A stretch of 64,000 bases of DNA, from positions 1 to 64,000 of the forward strand of contig JAURVB010003054.1 of the NCBI GenBank assembly GCA_033002965.1, written 5' to 3'. Positions 1 to 12,356 of the stretch are shown here, piece after piece; the stretch's first letter is position 1; every line of letters starts with the position of its first letter. The notes beneath the pieces are model-generated. The model was not told the DNA's origin. It worked only from the letters and a program-made list of their open reading frames with translations, and ran no database searches. The translations under genes were made by a program, and so were the position numbers. Source of the DNA: Piper betle (lineage: Eukaryota; Streptophyta; Magnoliopsida; Piperales; Piperaceae).

Positions 1-345
1 TGCCTCCGCCAGACCGCCGCCCTCTACCTCCGCCCGGTCCGTGGGCGGCGCAGCAATGGTTTGGACGAGGAGAAAAGGGCCGTGGTTTGAGCAATGGCAA
101 TATCGTAAATAAGATTTGACTCGAGTCGACTCGACTCCGTCCCGTGTCAATAATAATAACTAACTCAAAATAAATCCTAAAAAGTTTATAAAATAGAACT
201 TATAACAAACAAACAATATAAAATCATAACGACAGGCTTTATAACTAATAACCACCAAATTCCATGTGAACACGTCCTAACGCGGTAAACGAACCTAAAA
301 TCAATTTTACGATCCACTATATATAAAAATAAAAAAATATCTCGC
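1..345 (-). mobile_element. Truncated LTR fragment of the 30-40 kb retrotransposon family
   Basis: The segment starts in a GC-rich block, passes through a run of TTGACTCGAGTC-type motifs near 115-140, then continues into text matching 38410-38660 in the same orientation, including the landmarks 'aactaataacc' and 'cgtcctaacgcggta'. It is therefore the 5' part of the same LTR, on the minus strand and cut by the window edge. No coding sequence is visible. Confidence 0.6.
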
Positions 346-1618
346 ATATTAACTAAATTACAAGTAGTTTGATATGATTATTAATGCGAATGTATAGTTC
401 CTAAATTCCTTAATATAAGAGTGACTTTTTATCCTTTTTATACGTATGTCATTTTTAGATATTTAAGATATTAAATATCGATTTTATGTATACATTTAAT
501 TAATTTTACTGTATATTTATATTTTAAAATTTTAATAAATTATAATATTAGTCGTATAAATGTTAAAGACATTATATTATTGATATAAAATATCGGATAT
601 TCGGTCGGTTGTTCGGTCGGACAAAAAATGTTCATATTTGGTTTGTTTTAATTCGGTCGGATCCCAGTCGATCAAATTACAGTCGGATTTTAGACGTCGG
701 ACGGATGGATAAATTCGGACGTGCGCGCCCACCCCTACTCAAGCCTGTGTATACCACCCGACCCGCTTTAATATTTTTCTGGTTCGAACCAAATTAAATC
801 GGTCTGGTTCGCCCTCTTTCACTTCGGGAATTTATTTGATGACCCCTCCCGACCTGGGATCGGCACAAAATTTCGCAGCCCATAGTCTTGGATGCTACGG
901 TGAAGTTTTTTTGAAGAATTGTAAATTAGGCGAATTAGCACATTAGAGTCGAAGTTGTATTCAAATTAAAGGTGGGAAAATTTATTATTATTTTTGAAGT
1001 TTATAAAAATTAAAATAAATAGTAAATTTATAGTTATCAAGTCATTATAAACCCACTTAAAAATTCAAATTAAACCTTAAATAATTATGTCAGCACTTAT
1101 TTTTATTTTTTATTTTTTATTTTTTAGTTACACAATTTTTTTACGACATAGGACACTTTCATCCCAAAGAACTTTGACTTGATACAAAATATGTGTACAT
1201 GCCGCAACAAAAAATATGATAAAATGTTAAATAATTATAATTTATTTTTTGTTTTAAATAAAATATATTTTAAAATTAATTATAATTTATATTTAAAATA
1301 TTATATTTTATCTCGTTATTCAAATATATTTTAGGTAGAAAATTGAAATTGATATGGTATAAGCGCGCGACATATGGCCTGGTTAAACTCAAAATGCTAC
1401 GTCAATTGTTTTTTGACCATCAACTCGCTCCGGTTTAAAGACTAAATAAACGCGTCGAAGCCGTGGAAGGAGTGGTGAAGGGCGTAATACACCAGGCGCA
1501 CCTGCTTGGCAACGTCACGAGCATTCCCGTGGCTCCTCTCAAAAGTCTACCACCACCCGCAGTCTCCCCGCCACCTTCATCCCCAGCAAACCCTTCCCAA
1601 TCCCAATTGCCGCAGCCG
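346..1618. other. AT-rich intergenic DNA and upstream region of the ELC-like gene
   Basis: Very AT-rich, without convincing coding sequence. A patch at about 600-830 is rich in 'cggtcgg' motifs and ends in a GC-richer stretch around 720-830; it resembles a degraded small transposon, but I found no paired ends. About 1460-1618 is pyrimidine-rich and GC-rich and probably holds the 5' UTR of the next gene. Confidence 0.5.
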
Positions 1619-2821
1619 ATGGTCTCTCCTCTGCCGCCGCCGCCGCCGCCGGGGCCAAGGCGCCCAATACACCCAACAGTTCCTGAGCAGCGTGCTGTCG
1701 CAGCGCGGCCCCGAGTCCCTCCCTACACCGAGGACGTCAAGTGGCTGATCCGGCAGCACCTCGTCGACCTCGTCGACGCCTTTCCCTCACTCCAAACCAA
1801 GTCCGCCTCCTTCACCCACAACGACGGCCGTACCGTCCACCTCCTACAGGCCGACGGCACCGTCCCCATGCTCTATCACGACGTCGTCTACAACATCCCC
1901 GTCGTCATCTGGCTCCTCGAGCCCTACCCCCGCGCCCCCCTGCGTCTACGTCGCCCCCACCCGCGACATGGTGGTGAAGCGCGGCCACCCCCACGTCAAC
2001 CCCTCCGGCCTCGTCTCCGCCCCCTACCTCCACTCCTGGGTCTTCCCCTCCTCCAACCTCGTCGAGCTCGCCCGCTCCCTCTCCCACATCTTCGGCCGCG
2101 ACCCGCCGCTCTACACCCGCCAACCCCCACGAAACCCTAACCCTAACCCGATCCCACCTTCCTCCTCCCCCTCGCCCGCGCCCTCCCCTCCTCCGATTCC
2201 GCCTTCCCGCCCCCGCCGCCATACGGAGGCGGGCGATTCCCTCCGATGCGGCCGGCGCCGACGGAGGACCCAGCGGAGGTGTACCGGCGCAACGCGATCA
2301 ACAAGATTCTGGAGGCGGCGCACGGGGATATCGGGTCGATACGGAAGGCGCGGGAGGCGGAGATGGAGGGGATGATCGCCGCGCAGGGGGCGCTCCGGCG
2401 ACGGGAGGAGGATGTCGGGACGGTGCTACGGGGGCTGCTGGAGGAGAAGGAGGGGTTGGAGCAGCAGCTGCAGATGGTTCTGATGAACTCCGATGTGTTG
2501 GAGGGGTGGGTGAGGGAGAACGAGGAGAAGATCGCCCGGCGCGGGGATTTCGACGCCGAGGACGCGTTCGTGGCCGGGGATGTTCTTTCGAAGCAGCTTC
2601 TGGAGTCGACGGCGGCGGATATGGCGATCGAGGACTTGATATACTCGTTGGATACGGCGGTGCAGGAAGGGTCGATTCCATTCGATGCTTATCTGAAGAA
2701 CATTAGGAATTTGTCGAGGGAGCAGTTTTTCCATAGAGCTATGGCTGCTAAGGTCCGAGCTGCTCAGATGCAGGCTCAGGTCGTCGCCATGGCTGCCCGG
2801 TCTTCGCACTACGCATCGTAA
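1619..2821 (+). CDS. ELC: ELC/VPS23-like (TSG101 homologue) ESCRT-I subunit, reading frame broken
   Basis: TSG101/VPS23 homologue. In ESCRT-I this protein binds ubiquitinated cargo at endosomes. Visible blocks, in order: [17 protein letters not shown]; a ubiquitin E2 variant (UEV) domain with [25 protein letters not shown] and [14 protein letters not shown]; a second UEV part with [19 protein letters not shown] and FGRDPPLY; a Pro-rich linker; [16 protein letters not shown]; a coiled coil; and the C-terminal steadiness box with [18 protein letters not shown]. Arabidopsis ELC is about 400 residues and intronless; this span would encode about 400. The blocks lie in alternating frames, with breaks near 1722 (one base short), 1930-1936 (C run) and between 2160 and 2220. 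The start at 1619 ([12 protein letters not shown]) needs one more shift in the CCG run; an upstream ATG at 1506 is the alternative. Homology is firm; function of this copy depends on whether the breaks are real. Confidence 0.88.
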
Positions 2822-2824
2822 CGG

Positions 2825-5800
2825 TGGAAAGATTGATTCTTATCTTATATCGTCCATTTGATGGATAGAGGTGCTGGTTTTCTTCATTGGTAGTATCTGG
2901 CCTATACTATAAAGGTTAGTGATTATAGATGTTTTGTTAATTTTTTGGAGTGGATCTTTCCCCTTTTTTGGGTTGTACCAATTTATGGAGTCTAAATATT
3001 GAACAATGGAAATGAAATTTAGTATATAGTATTTGTTCATTATTTCCGGTGCTGAAATTTGATATATGTGATGTGATTTATGGGATTGTGAATTCATATA
3101 TTGGGATAAGAAGGCAAGAGCTAACTTGTAGCTATTGTGGTGTTTTGTTGATATTCGGATGTGGCATTATATATTTGCAGATTATTTGAGTTGCTACCTT
3201 CTTACTAGAGTACCTGGTATAGTGATTTTTCTTTTGTGATCGATTGGAGGATATGCAGGAGTTTTGATACTTTTGGAAGCAACACTATACTCTTCTAGTT
3301 TGGAATCTGCTTATCTAATCTCTGCGGGTATCACTTTATCTGTTTTGCTCGTTTTTTAGCTCATCATAAGTCCTTTATTACCGTTTCTTTGAAACAAAAT
3401 GTGATTCTCCTTCGTTTGGCCCTTCTAACCAAAATTGATTCAAATTCGCTTGTGCATAAAGGAAGTCTATAGTTCCAATGTATCCAATTGTTTTCTTTGT
3501 TGCCATCTCAACAGTAAATGCAGTTATAGATTTACCTGAGTCTGATTTAAGTTTCATCTTCATCACCACAAAGTTGTGTTACCTCATGTCTTGTTATGTA
3601 TTTCTGCTAATATATACCAGCATTTCTGTATACAGCGAGTCTATAGGTATCACAGCATTATGCCTCGTTTTAGTGTTTGTTCAATATTTCTTCATATATT
3701 TCAAGTTACTGCAATCCTTGTTAAATCTTCTTATAAATCAGTGTTTTCAAATTGTTTTAATAGCATTATCCGGACTTGTGAATACCCATTGCAGGATGAA
3801 GAAGAGTAGATATTCATTTTTGGCCCTTGTTGAATTTTCTATTCTCTTCTGTTAATTTTCTTGGAAATAAATTGTAGGAAATGCTTTCAACTTTTATAGA
3901 TAAAACTGTCGCATATTAGCCTGTTGTTTTAGTCACATCCAAGTTTCATTTTCTCGGTATTATATGCCCAGGATGACCACTTCTCTTCATTTACCCAATC
4001 TTGAAGTGACATATTTCTAAATGAGTGAACACATAAAGAAGAAGCAAATGAAGGAAGAAATAGTTTTTAGCTGAGACTGATGCAAATTAGCTTGTTGTTT
4101 AGATGGCATTGAAGTTCAACTTTCTATGTATTATATATGCCTTAGGTGAACTAAATCTCTTGTAGTCTTGCATTCAATTTTACAATCTTTTTTTTAGCAA
4201 AGCAATAATTATGCAGTTCTTGGAAACAAAATAAGTACACGTAAAAAGGACTAAAAAACCAACATGGAAGAAGTATATTCCTTGTTTTTTCATTTTATAA
4301 TCTTCAACAAGTAGCAACCATTGTTTTCACTTTGGAAAATCAAGCACTGTTCTCGAGTCTCCAACTTTGCATACAGAAGAAACGAGTAGCCTCTAAAGTT
4401 ACTTTCTTTTTTTTTTGAGAAATTTTCAACCTAGTGCATACCTTGAACCTTCATATGCTGAGCTTCATTTGTTTAAAATAGAAGAGGGACTACCTGTAGT
4501 ACTAATGACATTTACGCAAAAGTGACATTTAAACATATTTTGAAATCCTTTAAATTTTTTATTAGTTATTTTAATTTTTAGGCATGTAGAAATAACTGCC
4601 ATGAAAGTGAATTTCTTATGATAGGATTGTTGAAAATTTTTATTGAATTTGACAAGGCTGATTAATCGATTGTGTAAATGTGTGAAATCATTGTAATTAT
4701 AGTGACAAGGATATAATTATGAAATATTTCTTCTTCCCGAACTCCTTGACCGACTCTGCCTCCAGAATGCTTGTATTGTTAATTTGCTTCCACTGTGTTC
4801 TTTATCATTTTTTTCTGTTTATCTCTTCCACAGTGACAAGTCTCCTGAAATCTCTTTACCGACCCGGTCACCACTCTCTAATAAATCTTTACTGGTCACC
4901 ATTCTATGATAAATAATTATTAAATGTGTCTTGACCATGTGCTTCCCCCACTGCTAGTATTTATCGCTTACAGATGGCTTGGTTTATATTAAGTAGTTCA
5001 CGTCAACGTCTGATCAGAATCATTGCTTTAAACATATGATTTATAGTAATCCTCATTTTGTGATATTTTATCTTGTCAAAGAGAATTTTGTAGTAAGTTT
5101 TTATGGGACTTACATAATGCTTGTGACATGTGTGAGTGAGAAGGTTCAGATGTGATCTTTGCCATTTGCTAGAAACTGGCTTACATAATGCTTGGGACTT
5201 ACACAATGTTTACAGGGTGTATTAATCTTATTTGATATTAGTTAACTAAATTCAATAGCTGTTTGAACATAGGCGAATTGAGTAGCGTTTTCTCCTTGGA
5301 TTATTTTTACGTTCTTTATTTATTCTGATGTGCGCTTTGCTGTTGCTACTTTGCTATTCACTATGGAAGGAATATGGTTGCAACTTGAGAACACTTTCAC
5401 TTTGCTGTTCACTATGGAAGGAACTTTCCAAACGAAGTATTGGGTAAATTTATTAGGGCATGACCAACAACCACGTATTGAAAACTATCCTATATTACAC
5501 CATAATTGCTTGGAAATAGTTTGGCGTATTGGAATTATGAATTCCAAGTTAAGGTAGTTGAAGTAAGTTTTCTAAATCAGACAGAGACTTGCCCAGGGTG
5601 CTTGCAGGGCCTTTATTGGCAAAGTCCAACTTGGGTATAATCTTTCCATGCTAAAATGATTATTTCTAGAACCATTTTACCAGTTACTAGACATCCAAAA
5701 ATCATTTTAATAAAAAGAAAACGGGGCGATAATAATATAGCCATGGGAGAAAAAATATAGAATAGAAATAATATAGAAAGATGGACACTAGTGGAGTTCC

Positions 5801-5965
5801 TTGTACAATGAGAGGTAAATAAAGCCAAGAAATGCACAGACGCAGATATGGGATGAAAAAGAACACAATCTCGTCAAACGAATCACTGCTTTCACTTCAA
5901 TTCCCCGGTTCTTCTCAAAAACCTTCTGATTTCCTTGATCACATAAGGTGAGGGTGATGGTTGAT
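2825..5965. other. Intergenic region, no supported gene
   Basis: This holds the 3' flank of the ELC-like gene and then AT-rich sequence without a coherent reading frame. The longer open frames (for example 3478-3855) have T-rich, hydrophobic, low-complexity translations and no codon bias. A short direct repeat, 'ttcactatggaaggaa', occurs twice near 5358 and 5408. I saw no RNA gene. Confidence 0.5.
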
Positions 5966-6240
5966 TTAGTGAATCAGGTAGGTGAGGACCAAAGCCGCCA
6001 TCATCAGAACATATCCTATTCCTTGATCAATTGCCACACCTGCAAAATAGCAACCGGACTGTAAACTCGGGCTGGCACATAACATGAAAACAGAAACATA
6101 AACGACAACAGGGAAAAGAAACCCGTACCATCGCTGGCAGGCGCAGGTGCTGGACTCTGGGCATTCATGACCGGCACAATGGCCGCCACGGCCAAGACAA
6201 AGACAACCATCAACGACAATTTAACTCTCGCAAACTCCAT
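5966..6240 (-). CDS. Arabinogalactan peptide (AGP16/20/22/41 type), two exons
   Basis: Classical short arabinogalactan peptide, a GPI-anchored cell-surface proteoglycan core. Exon 1 is 6240-6129 and exon 2 is 6039-5966, with GT-AG ends and phase 1; together they encode 61 residues and a stop. The order is: N-terminal signal peptide (residues 1-27, ending near MNA); a very short mature backbone, QSPAPAPASDG, whose prolines are the likely hydroxylation and glycosylation sites; then VAIDQGIGYVLMMAALVLTYLIH, the conserved hydrophobic GPI-anchor signal of this family. The intron inside the SDG motif is seen in relatives as I recall them. Read-through from exon 1 into the intron would give an unrelated 74-residue frame, so the spliced model is preferred. 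The product should act at the plasma membrane or wall. The exact paralogue is not assigned. Confidence 0.9.
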
Positions 6241-8570
6241 CGATCCGACCCAACAAAAATGTACCTAATCCGATTAAAGGCCGGGAGGCGAAAATGTGGG
6301 CGAGAAAGGGATAAAATAGGAAGATGGTCGATGGGGAAGAAGAGCGAGTGGCCTTCTTTAAGTAGAGGAAGTTTGTAGAGGAGGTTATGATGATAGGGAG
6401 AAGAAGAAGACCCACCGCCAGTCTGGCTTCAAATGATTTGCTTCAAAGAAATGACCGTTGCTCCGTTTCATACGACTGCGCCAGGTGTGGTGGGCCTTCT
6501 GCTTGCACCTCTTCCTTTTTGAATTTTGATTTTTGAAGCACTCCATTATTGGCAGTGCACTAATCTATACTTTTGAACAACTGTAGATGCCACTGCCAGA
6601 TAAGACCTGCAAGTGGGATTTGCTGTTCTTCTTCCCAATTTTTAGGAGGCACAGATGGCAAAGGGGATCTTGATCAAAGATTAGTTTGGGAAGAAGATTA
6701 TATGCATGTTATAACTCCACTAACGGACCAATATTAACGCTCTTAACAAACGATCTGGAACCGGGTTGGTCATGGTTGTTATACCTGCCTAACATTCCAT
6801 TTCACAAATCGTTGCACATGAAACAATACTAGTAGTTCTATGATAGTTTTGTTTATATGGAGCTCCATCGGGATGTGTTCAAAATTTCGACCAGGAAATT
6901 TTGCCGGCTATAGTGGAAGCAATCGTTACGTGAGGGGTAATAGCCGTATCGAAGGCAGACCAGACACATTTCTGAAGAATAAACTGCACAGACCGGTAAT
7001 TTGATTTTCTGGGTTTCCAAAATCGCTTACAGACATAACATAGGTTGAAACTAATAGGGCAGTAATGAAGGTAACAATGTTGAGAAGCATTGGAAGTCAC
7101 ATCTGTTTAAGGCTTCCAATGCCCATCAGCAGTTTGGAGAGGATATGATGTAAAGGTCTATTCTACCTGCACAAGCTATCTACAGTGCTCTTTTACTTCA
7201 CCTGCTCTCCAAACCATTTGCTCCGTCGCTTTGATGTTGCACTCGTAGATAGTCGAAGTCCTCGAGGATTCCGGCCTGAATTTAACAGAAAAAAAAGGGA
7301 GACTTCACTTATTCACTAGTGGAAAATGTTAAAAATCAGAAGCCAAGTCCATACAATATATATCATCGTCATATTTTCCGACACAAACCATTTTTTAGAC
7401 AATTTAACAAATCTTCTTCATTTTAGTCATTATTTCACAAGAAACTGCAATTATCGTTTACCATTCCTCTTATTTTGCAATTTGGCAAACACTTTTTTGA
7501 ACTTTTCCATACCACCTTGGGCTTATCTTGTGTACGCCACTTTTATCCTACTAAAATAGCTCTTTTTTTGTAGCTCAGTACTTATAAAAGCTGCTCAAGT
7601 GGTCGTTGTATCTATTCTTGAGACAAAACCATTTTTGTCATTTAAATTATTCAGAAAAAATTCTTGGTTGTTGATTTGTCATATAAAATAATTAGATGTT
7701 TAAGTGTTGTATTTTGTGGATATAGGAACAAGTTGGTCTATTTAAAATATCTCAATAGGTTTAACTGCAAATTATGCTTGGTATTTTTTTTAGTTTTGAT
7801 TGTGAAGACCAAAGTGGCACATATCAAATATTCTTTAACGTGTAGGCATGGCAAGGTTTCTACTTTTGTGAATACTTATAGTGAATCAAATAAGCCCCGG
7901 ATATATGCCAAGTTGGATTGGGCTTGTAGTTTGTGTTGGATTTTGAACGTATATTTTATATATATATATATATATATACATATATACAATTGTATCATAT
8001 ATTATTAAAAATTGACCTAAATTAAATTAATTTATTAAAATTAAAATTAATATGTTATTAATATTTAAGATAAATATAAATAAACATGTGCAGATATTAT
8101 TTTCGTAATTTTTAATTTATAATAAATTAAATTAAAATTATGAAAAATAAGGATAAATATAGTTATAGTCCCTAGATTTGTCAGTAATTTTTCTTTCTAA
8201 TATCCCATTAATTAAAAACTCTAATTTTAGAGAACCGATGTTAAATTTGAAAGATCAAAATTTAAAAAAATTAAAAATTATTTTATTTTTATAGATTCAG
8301 GTATATTTCTATTATTAAATTTTATTTTTTTAATAATTTAATATGAAAAGAATAAAATTTTATTGTGATGTTTTTTTTGGATAATTTAGTTAAGTTAAAT
8401 ATGCAATAATTTGGATGTCTAATATGGTTGTAGGTTCTATTTATCATGTATTTGTTAAAGCTTACTTTCTGATTATTTAGCCTCTTGCGAAAGAAAATTA
8501 TTCTGCAAATTTCCTCCCAATCAAGCATCGTATTAGTTTTGCCGCTTGTTAGTTGTTGATGTCTATGTGC
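6241..8570. other. Intergenic region upstream of the AGP gene
   Basis: The AGP promoter lies at the left edge (minus strand, above 6240); I could not choose a TATA box with confidence. The rest is AT-rich. A (TA)n microsatellite occupies about 7957-7978 and the region 7980-8340 is nearly pure A/T. The short open frames here (for example 7664-8008) have no recognisable domain. Confidence 0.45.
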
Positions 8571-8572
8571 AG

Positions 8573-8722
8573 CTTCCACCACCTCCCTTTCCAGAGTGGT
8601 ATACTCCACCGACAGTGGACGGAGAGAAGAGCTCTGAAGTCCAGCAGTCACAAACGGAGCCACAGCTTCCTTTGGACCCTATTATCGACCAGGGTCCATC
8701 CAAGAGGGCTAAATACATGTAA
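8573..8722 (+). CDS. Orphan 3'-terminal coding exon, Pro-rich C terminus
   Basis: A splice acceptor (tgtgcag at 8566-8572, after a T-rich tract) is followed by 50 in-frame codons ending in TAA at 8720-8722. The translation begins LPPPPFPEWYTPPTVDGE, is rich in Gln, Glu and Pro, and ends DQGPSKRAKYM, with a basic nuclear-localisation-like tail. Composition and codon use look like a real C-terminal exon, but I found no upstream exon on this strand in the preceding 2 kb. It may be the end of a gene with long introns, a captured exon, or a relic. I do not recognise the family. Confidence 0.4.
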   Translation, partial: LPPPPFPEWYTPPTVDGEKSSEVQQSQTEPQLPLDPIIDQGPSKRAKYM

Positions 8723-8729
8723 AACGACT

Positions 8730-9370
8730 GCGACAGCTAAAAAATTCCATCCTTTTAACTTTGATTCTTTCAGTTGTTTGAAAATCAGGATTTTGAACTT
8801 GTGATTTTTTACAGTTTATGTAATCTGAGTCCTGGCTTGTGCCCACCCGTTGTATTTCTTTAACCGTGTTCTACTCTCAACTCCAACAAAAATCCATTGG
8901 TAAAAAGCAAACTCCAATGCTATGGAGAAATTGTAGTAGAGAAGTTGTATAGTGCATTCACTTTATAAGGTGATTGCTTAAGGCAACTAAGCTCTTAAGT
9001 GGGACGGTAATCTCGAGTGTGTACTATCTATTGAGCTGGTTAACCTGGGTTATGCTTGCTTCCCATTTAACTTTCACGAAATTTGGAGCAAATTCATGTT
9101 TTAGTGGAGCTAAAATAAGATTAATTTACTTCCCTTAGATAAATATATGCATAAAAATTGAATATAAGATCTAAATTAGTGTTTTTTCTTTCATCGTCAC
9201 TTAGCAGTCACATCCGTTAAAATTCTGCATTCCTAATGTAAAATGAAAAATCTAGTAGTAGGAGAAAGCAGGGGTTGAAATGGTGAGTGGTGAGTGGTGA
9301 GTGGTGAGTGCCAATCCCCACATTTCCCTTATCCAACCCCTCCAACCATTTTTCAAACACTAGATGATGA
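8730..9370. other. Intergenic region before the sigma-factor gene
   Basis: AT-rich DNA with no gene. The right end probably contains the promoter and 5' UTR of the sigma-factor gene. Confidence 0.4.
9281..9310. repeat. Short tandem repeat, TGGTGAG x 4
   Basis: Four exact copies of the 7-base unit TGGTGAG plus two bases. They lie 60-90 bases before the candidate start codons of the sigma-factor gene, so they probably fall in its 5' UTR or promoter. Confidence 0.9.
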
Positions 9371-12356
9371 TTGCACCGCGTCATCACCTGCACCCGCCAT
9401 GGGTTTCCGTCTCCTCCTATCTGGGAAGGGCTTCTCCCCGTGCACCCCTCCTCCACCACCTCCACTTCTGTTCATCAACCCTCCTCACCGTCATCATCTT
9501 CTTCTCCTTCTTCTTACTCAAGTAAGTTAATGACGCGTGTGCTTTGTTTCTGTAGCAGGTTGAGCTTTTGGTTTGTGACTGAATTGTCGGTTGTAGGTTA
9601 TGAAGTTTAGGTATGTTGGGTTTGGGTTATGGGTTTCTAGTGCGTTCTACTTTTTGCGGGCGTTTTAGATTAATGTTTTTATGTGTTGGGTGGTGATTGC
9701 TATTGGTTGAGGATCATTATCATCATCATCCGCCTGATCCCAAAGAATTGAGTTGGGGTTATGGATTATTTCCTTCCAACTTCATCTTGCCTGTGGTAGA
9801 CCATATTAACGCTATGGGTTGAGGATGAATTGAGTAATTTAAGTTTGAGTTGTTATATTTCGGCACTATGTAGGTGCAACCTTCGTATAATGCAGCATGG
9901 GGGCAGGATTTCTTTTTCAAAATCAATCACAATTTCTAATTCTTTGAGTAGCTATTTTAGTGATTATTAGTGGATGTTGTTGGGTCAATGGTTAATGTAC
10001 TTTATGTTGAATACTTTCTCCTTTGTAATGGTCAAAGTGTTTATAATTGGTTAACTAGTTTGGTGGGAGTGTTGAACATTTGATTCGTGTTCGCATTCTC
10101 AATCATGGTAGGAAATTAGGGATAATGTTTTGCTGACTTGGGTGGTGATACCTATATCTTTCAAACTTCCTAGGCAATTTTGGTAATCCTTCTTTTGATT
10201 GGCCAATCTCTTCCAATATCACTTATAACGTGGATTGGATACCGTAAATATGAGTTGTTCTATTCCATAATGAATAAGTTCAAACAATATCTTGGGTGTA
10301 ATACAGCAAGGGGCAGGGTTGCTTTCCCGGAATCAACAGCAACATCTACTCTTTCTGCTATTCCCAGAGAGTGGGAGTTTGTCCAGGGGCAGACAATTAA
10401 ATCTTGTAAAAGCCCAACAGGAGTTAAGGGAAATCCTCTGAGCGGCAATAGAACATTTGCAGATCAAGAGGTAAGCTATTATGACTAGTATACTGGAAAT
10501 AGCTGTAATTTACTTTGACGTTAGCTGGGAATTGCTCCTTGACATTGTTCGGTATGTCATTTTTATTCTTTTTATTCTTTTTTTTTATTTTTAAATATGT
10601 CAGTCAAACAACAGAAAGGAAGAACCAGACACGAAGATTTTGCATCAATTGGAATTTAATTCTTTCCATTATGACTATTTAATGGAAGGCTTGGAGAAAA
10701 TGGAATATATTACTAACAATTCGGACGTGATGAGATTGGAAAAGAAATCCTTCTGCATATTGAAAGGTTGGGTGCTCTTGATCTTTTTCACGCCTGTCTA
10801 TCCAGGATGACAATGACCCCTTCAATTGAAAGTTTCCCAGCTTCTCCTCTCACTGCTGAGTGTAAAGACAACTCTGCTCCCTTAATGACATTGCAGTCGG
10901 AGAAAATTATCGTTCCTTCTGGAAGAAAAATGGAAAGGAAATTGAAGAGGCAACACTCTGTACGAGTTTCACAGGCATCCTGTTCTTCCACTTTCCTAGA
11001 TGTTGCTTCAAGAGATGGTGGATCCCTACATAAATCAATGAGTCCTAAAAGAACACGACAATCACTTGCTAACAGTGAAGCAGAGATGTCGAAATGGGTA
11101 AAGGTAATGCGGATATGGTGTTTTATGTGTTTTGTTGTAGACCGGAATTGATGAATTTTGGCTTCTGTTTCTATAGGAGGTTGCCAGATTGGAAAAGATA
11201 CGAGCAAATTTGAAAGAGAAAGTTGGAAATGTGAGCTTCAGTACTTGGGCTGAAGCTTCTGGAATTAAGAAAGAAGTACTGCATAAGCATTTGTATTTTG
11301 GTTGGCATTGCAGAGACAAGCTTTTGAAGAGTACCAGACCTTTGGTTTTGTACCTAGCAAGACTTTATCGAGGGCAAGGAGTTTCCCTTGATGACTTACT
11401 TCAGGTATTCATTATCTTTCATCATTAGGAATATGTTTCCATTTGTTTTTATTTAAAGAACTGCATACACCAAGTTAATTTGTTATCTCATTTTGACCTT
11501 AGGCAGGCAACATTGGTGTTCTTCAAGGGGCAGAAAGGTTTGATCAAACAAAAGGGTACCGATTTGCTACATATGTTCAATATTGGATCAGGAAGTTAAT
11601 GTCAACACTTGTAGCTCGTCATGCAAGAGGAATACAAATACCGGTATGGAACACCCAATTTTATTCCAAAGGGGTGTCTCTTTTTCCCAGTTGTAACTAA
11701 GTTCTTGTAACTTGTTTTCCCAGTTGAGGCTAAATGAAGCAATCACAAAAATGAAGAAAGCTAGACGAGTTCTTTATAACCACTACGGCAGATACCCCTG
11801 TGATGAAGAAATATCTGTTTATACTGGCATTTCACTATCAAATGTTAGGCTCGCAAGAAAGTGTTCACGAGTTCCAGTGTCACTTGATCAAAAAGTGCGA
11901 GAAGGCATGAGTGTAAAATTCATGGTAATCATCTTAACTTCTTTTTATGCTCTTAAATTGTCTAGTTTTCTCGAACCTTGAATTAATATGTTGTCTCTTG
12001 TCCCATGTAAATAATTCATGATTCCTCTCTCTCTAATGCATAGTTCTCTGCTGTATTTCATATTTAAAATGCAGGAAATTGGACCAGACACGTCAGTAAG
12101 CACTCCGGAAGAGTTTGCTATGAGGCATAACATGATAAAGGAAATTCACGAGATTTTAGGAGGGTTGAATCAAAGAGAGAGACAGGTACTTGTCCTTAGG
12201 TATGGACTAATAGATGGCAAATGCGAGTCTCTTGAGGAGATAGGCAAGGCTTATAAGGTAAGCAAGGAATGGATTAGAAGAATTGAAAAGGTTGCTTTGA
12301 CAAAGATAAAGACAGCAGAAATACAATCTAGGTTAAGCCCTTTCCAACGTTTGTAG
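9371..12356 (+). CDS. Plastid RNA polymerase sigma-70 type factor (SIG family), seven exons
   Basis: Nuclear-encoded sigma factor that directs the bacterial-type plastid RNA polymerase to promoters. Exons: 9371-9521, 10307-10470, 10604-11103, 11177-11404, 11503-11643, 11724-11924, 12075-12356; all introns are GT-AG. The N terminus is Ser/Pro-rich, as expected of a chloroplast transit peptide. Region 1.2/2 includes [40 protein letters not shown] and [20 protein letters not shown]. Region 3 follows. Region 4 has [15 protein letters not shown] and the helix-turn-helix [20 protein letters not shown]. Exon 3 is 500 bases and changes frame near 10741-10746, where SDVMRLEK should run into [20 protein letters not shown]. 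One extra base in the A run makes it 501 and restores the frame, giving about 555 residues. The start is uncertain: ATG 9371 keeps the phase, while ATG 9399 (MGFRLLL) looks conserved but would need an indel. Which SIG paralogue this is remains open. Confidence 0.9.

Noticed and set aside
2131..2150. Telomere-like 'aaaccctaaccctaaccc' string
   Set aside because: It is only about two and a half units and lies inside the Pro-rich linker of the ELC-like gene, where it encodes Asn-Pro repeats.
3478..3855. 125-codon hydrophobic frame
   Set aside because: T-rich sequence gives Phe/Leu/Ile-rich translation by chance; no start context, codon bias or family match.
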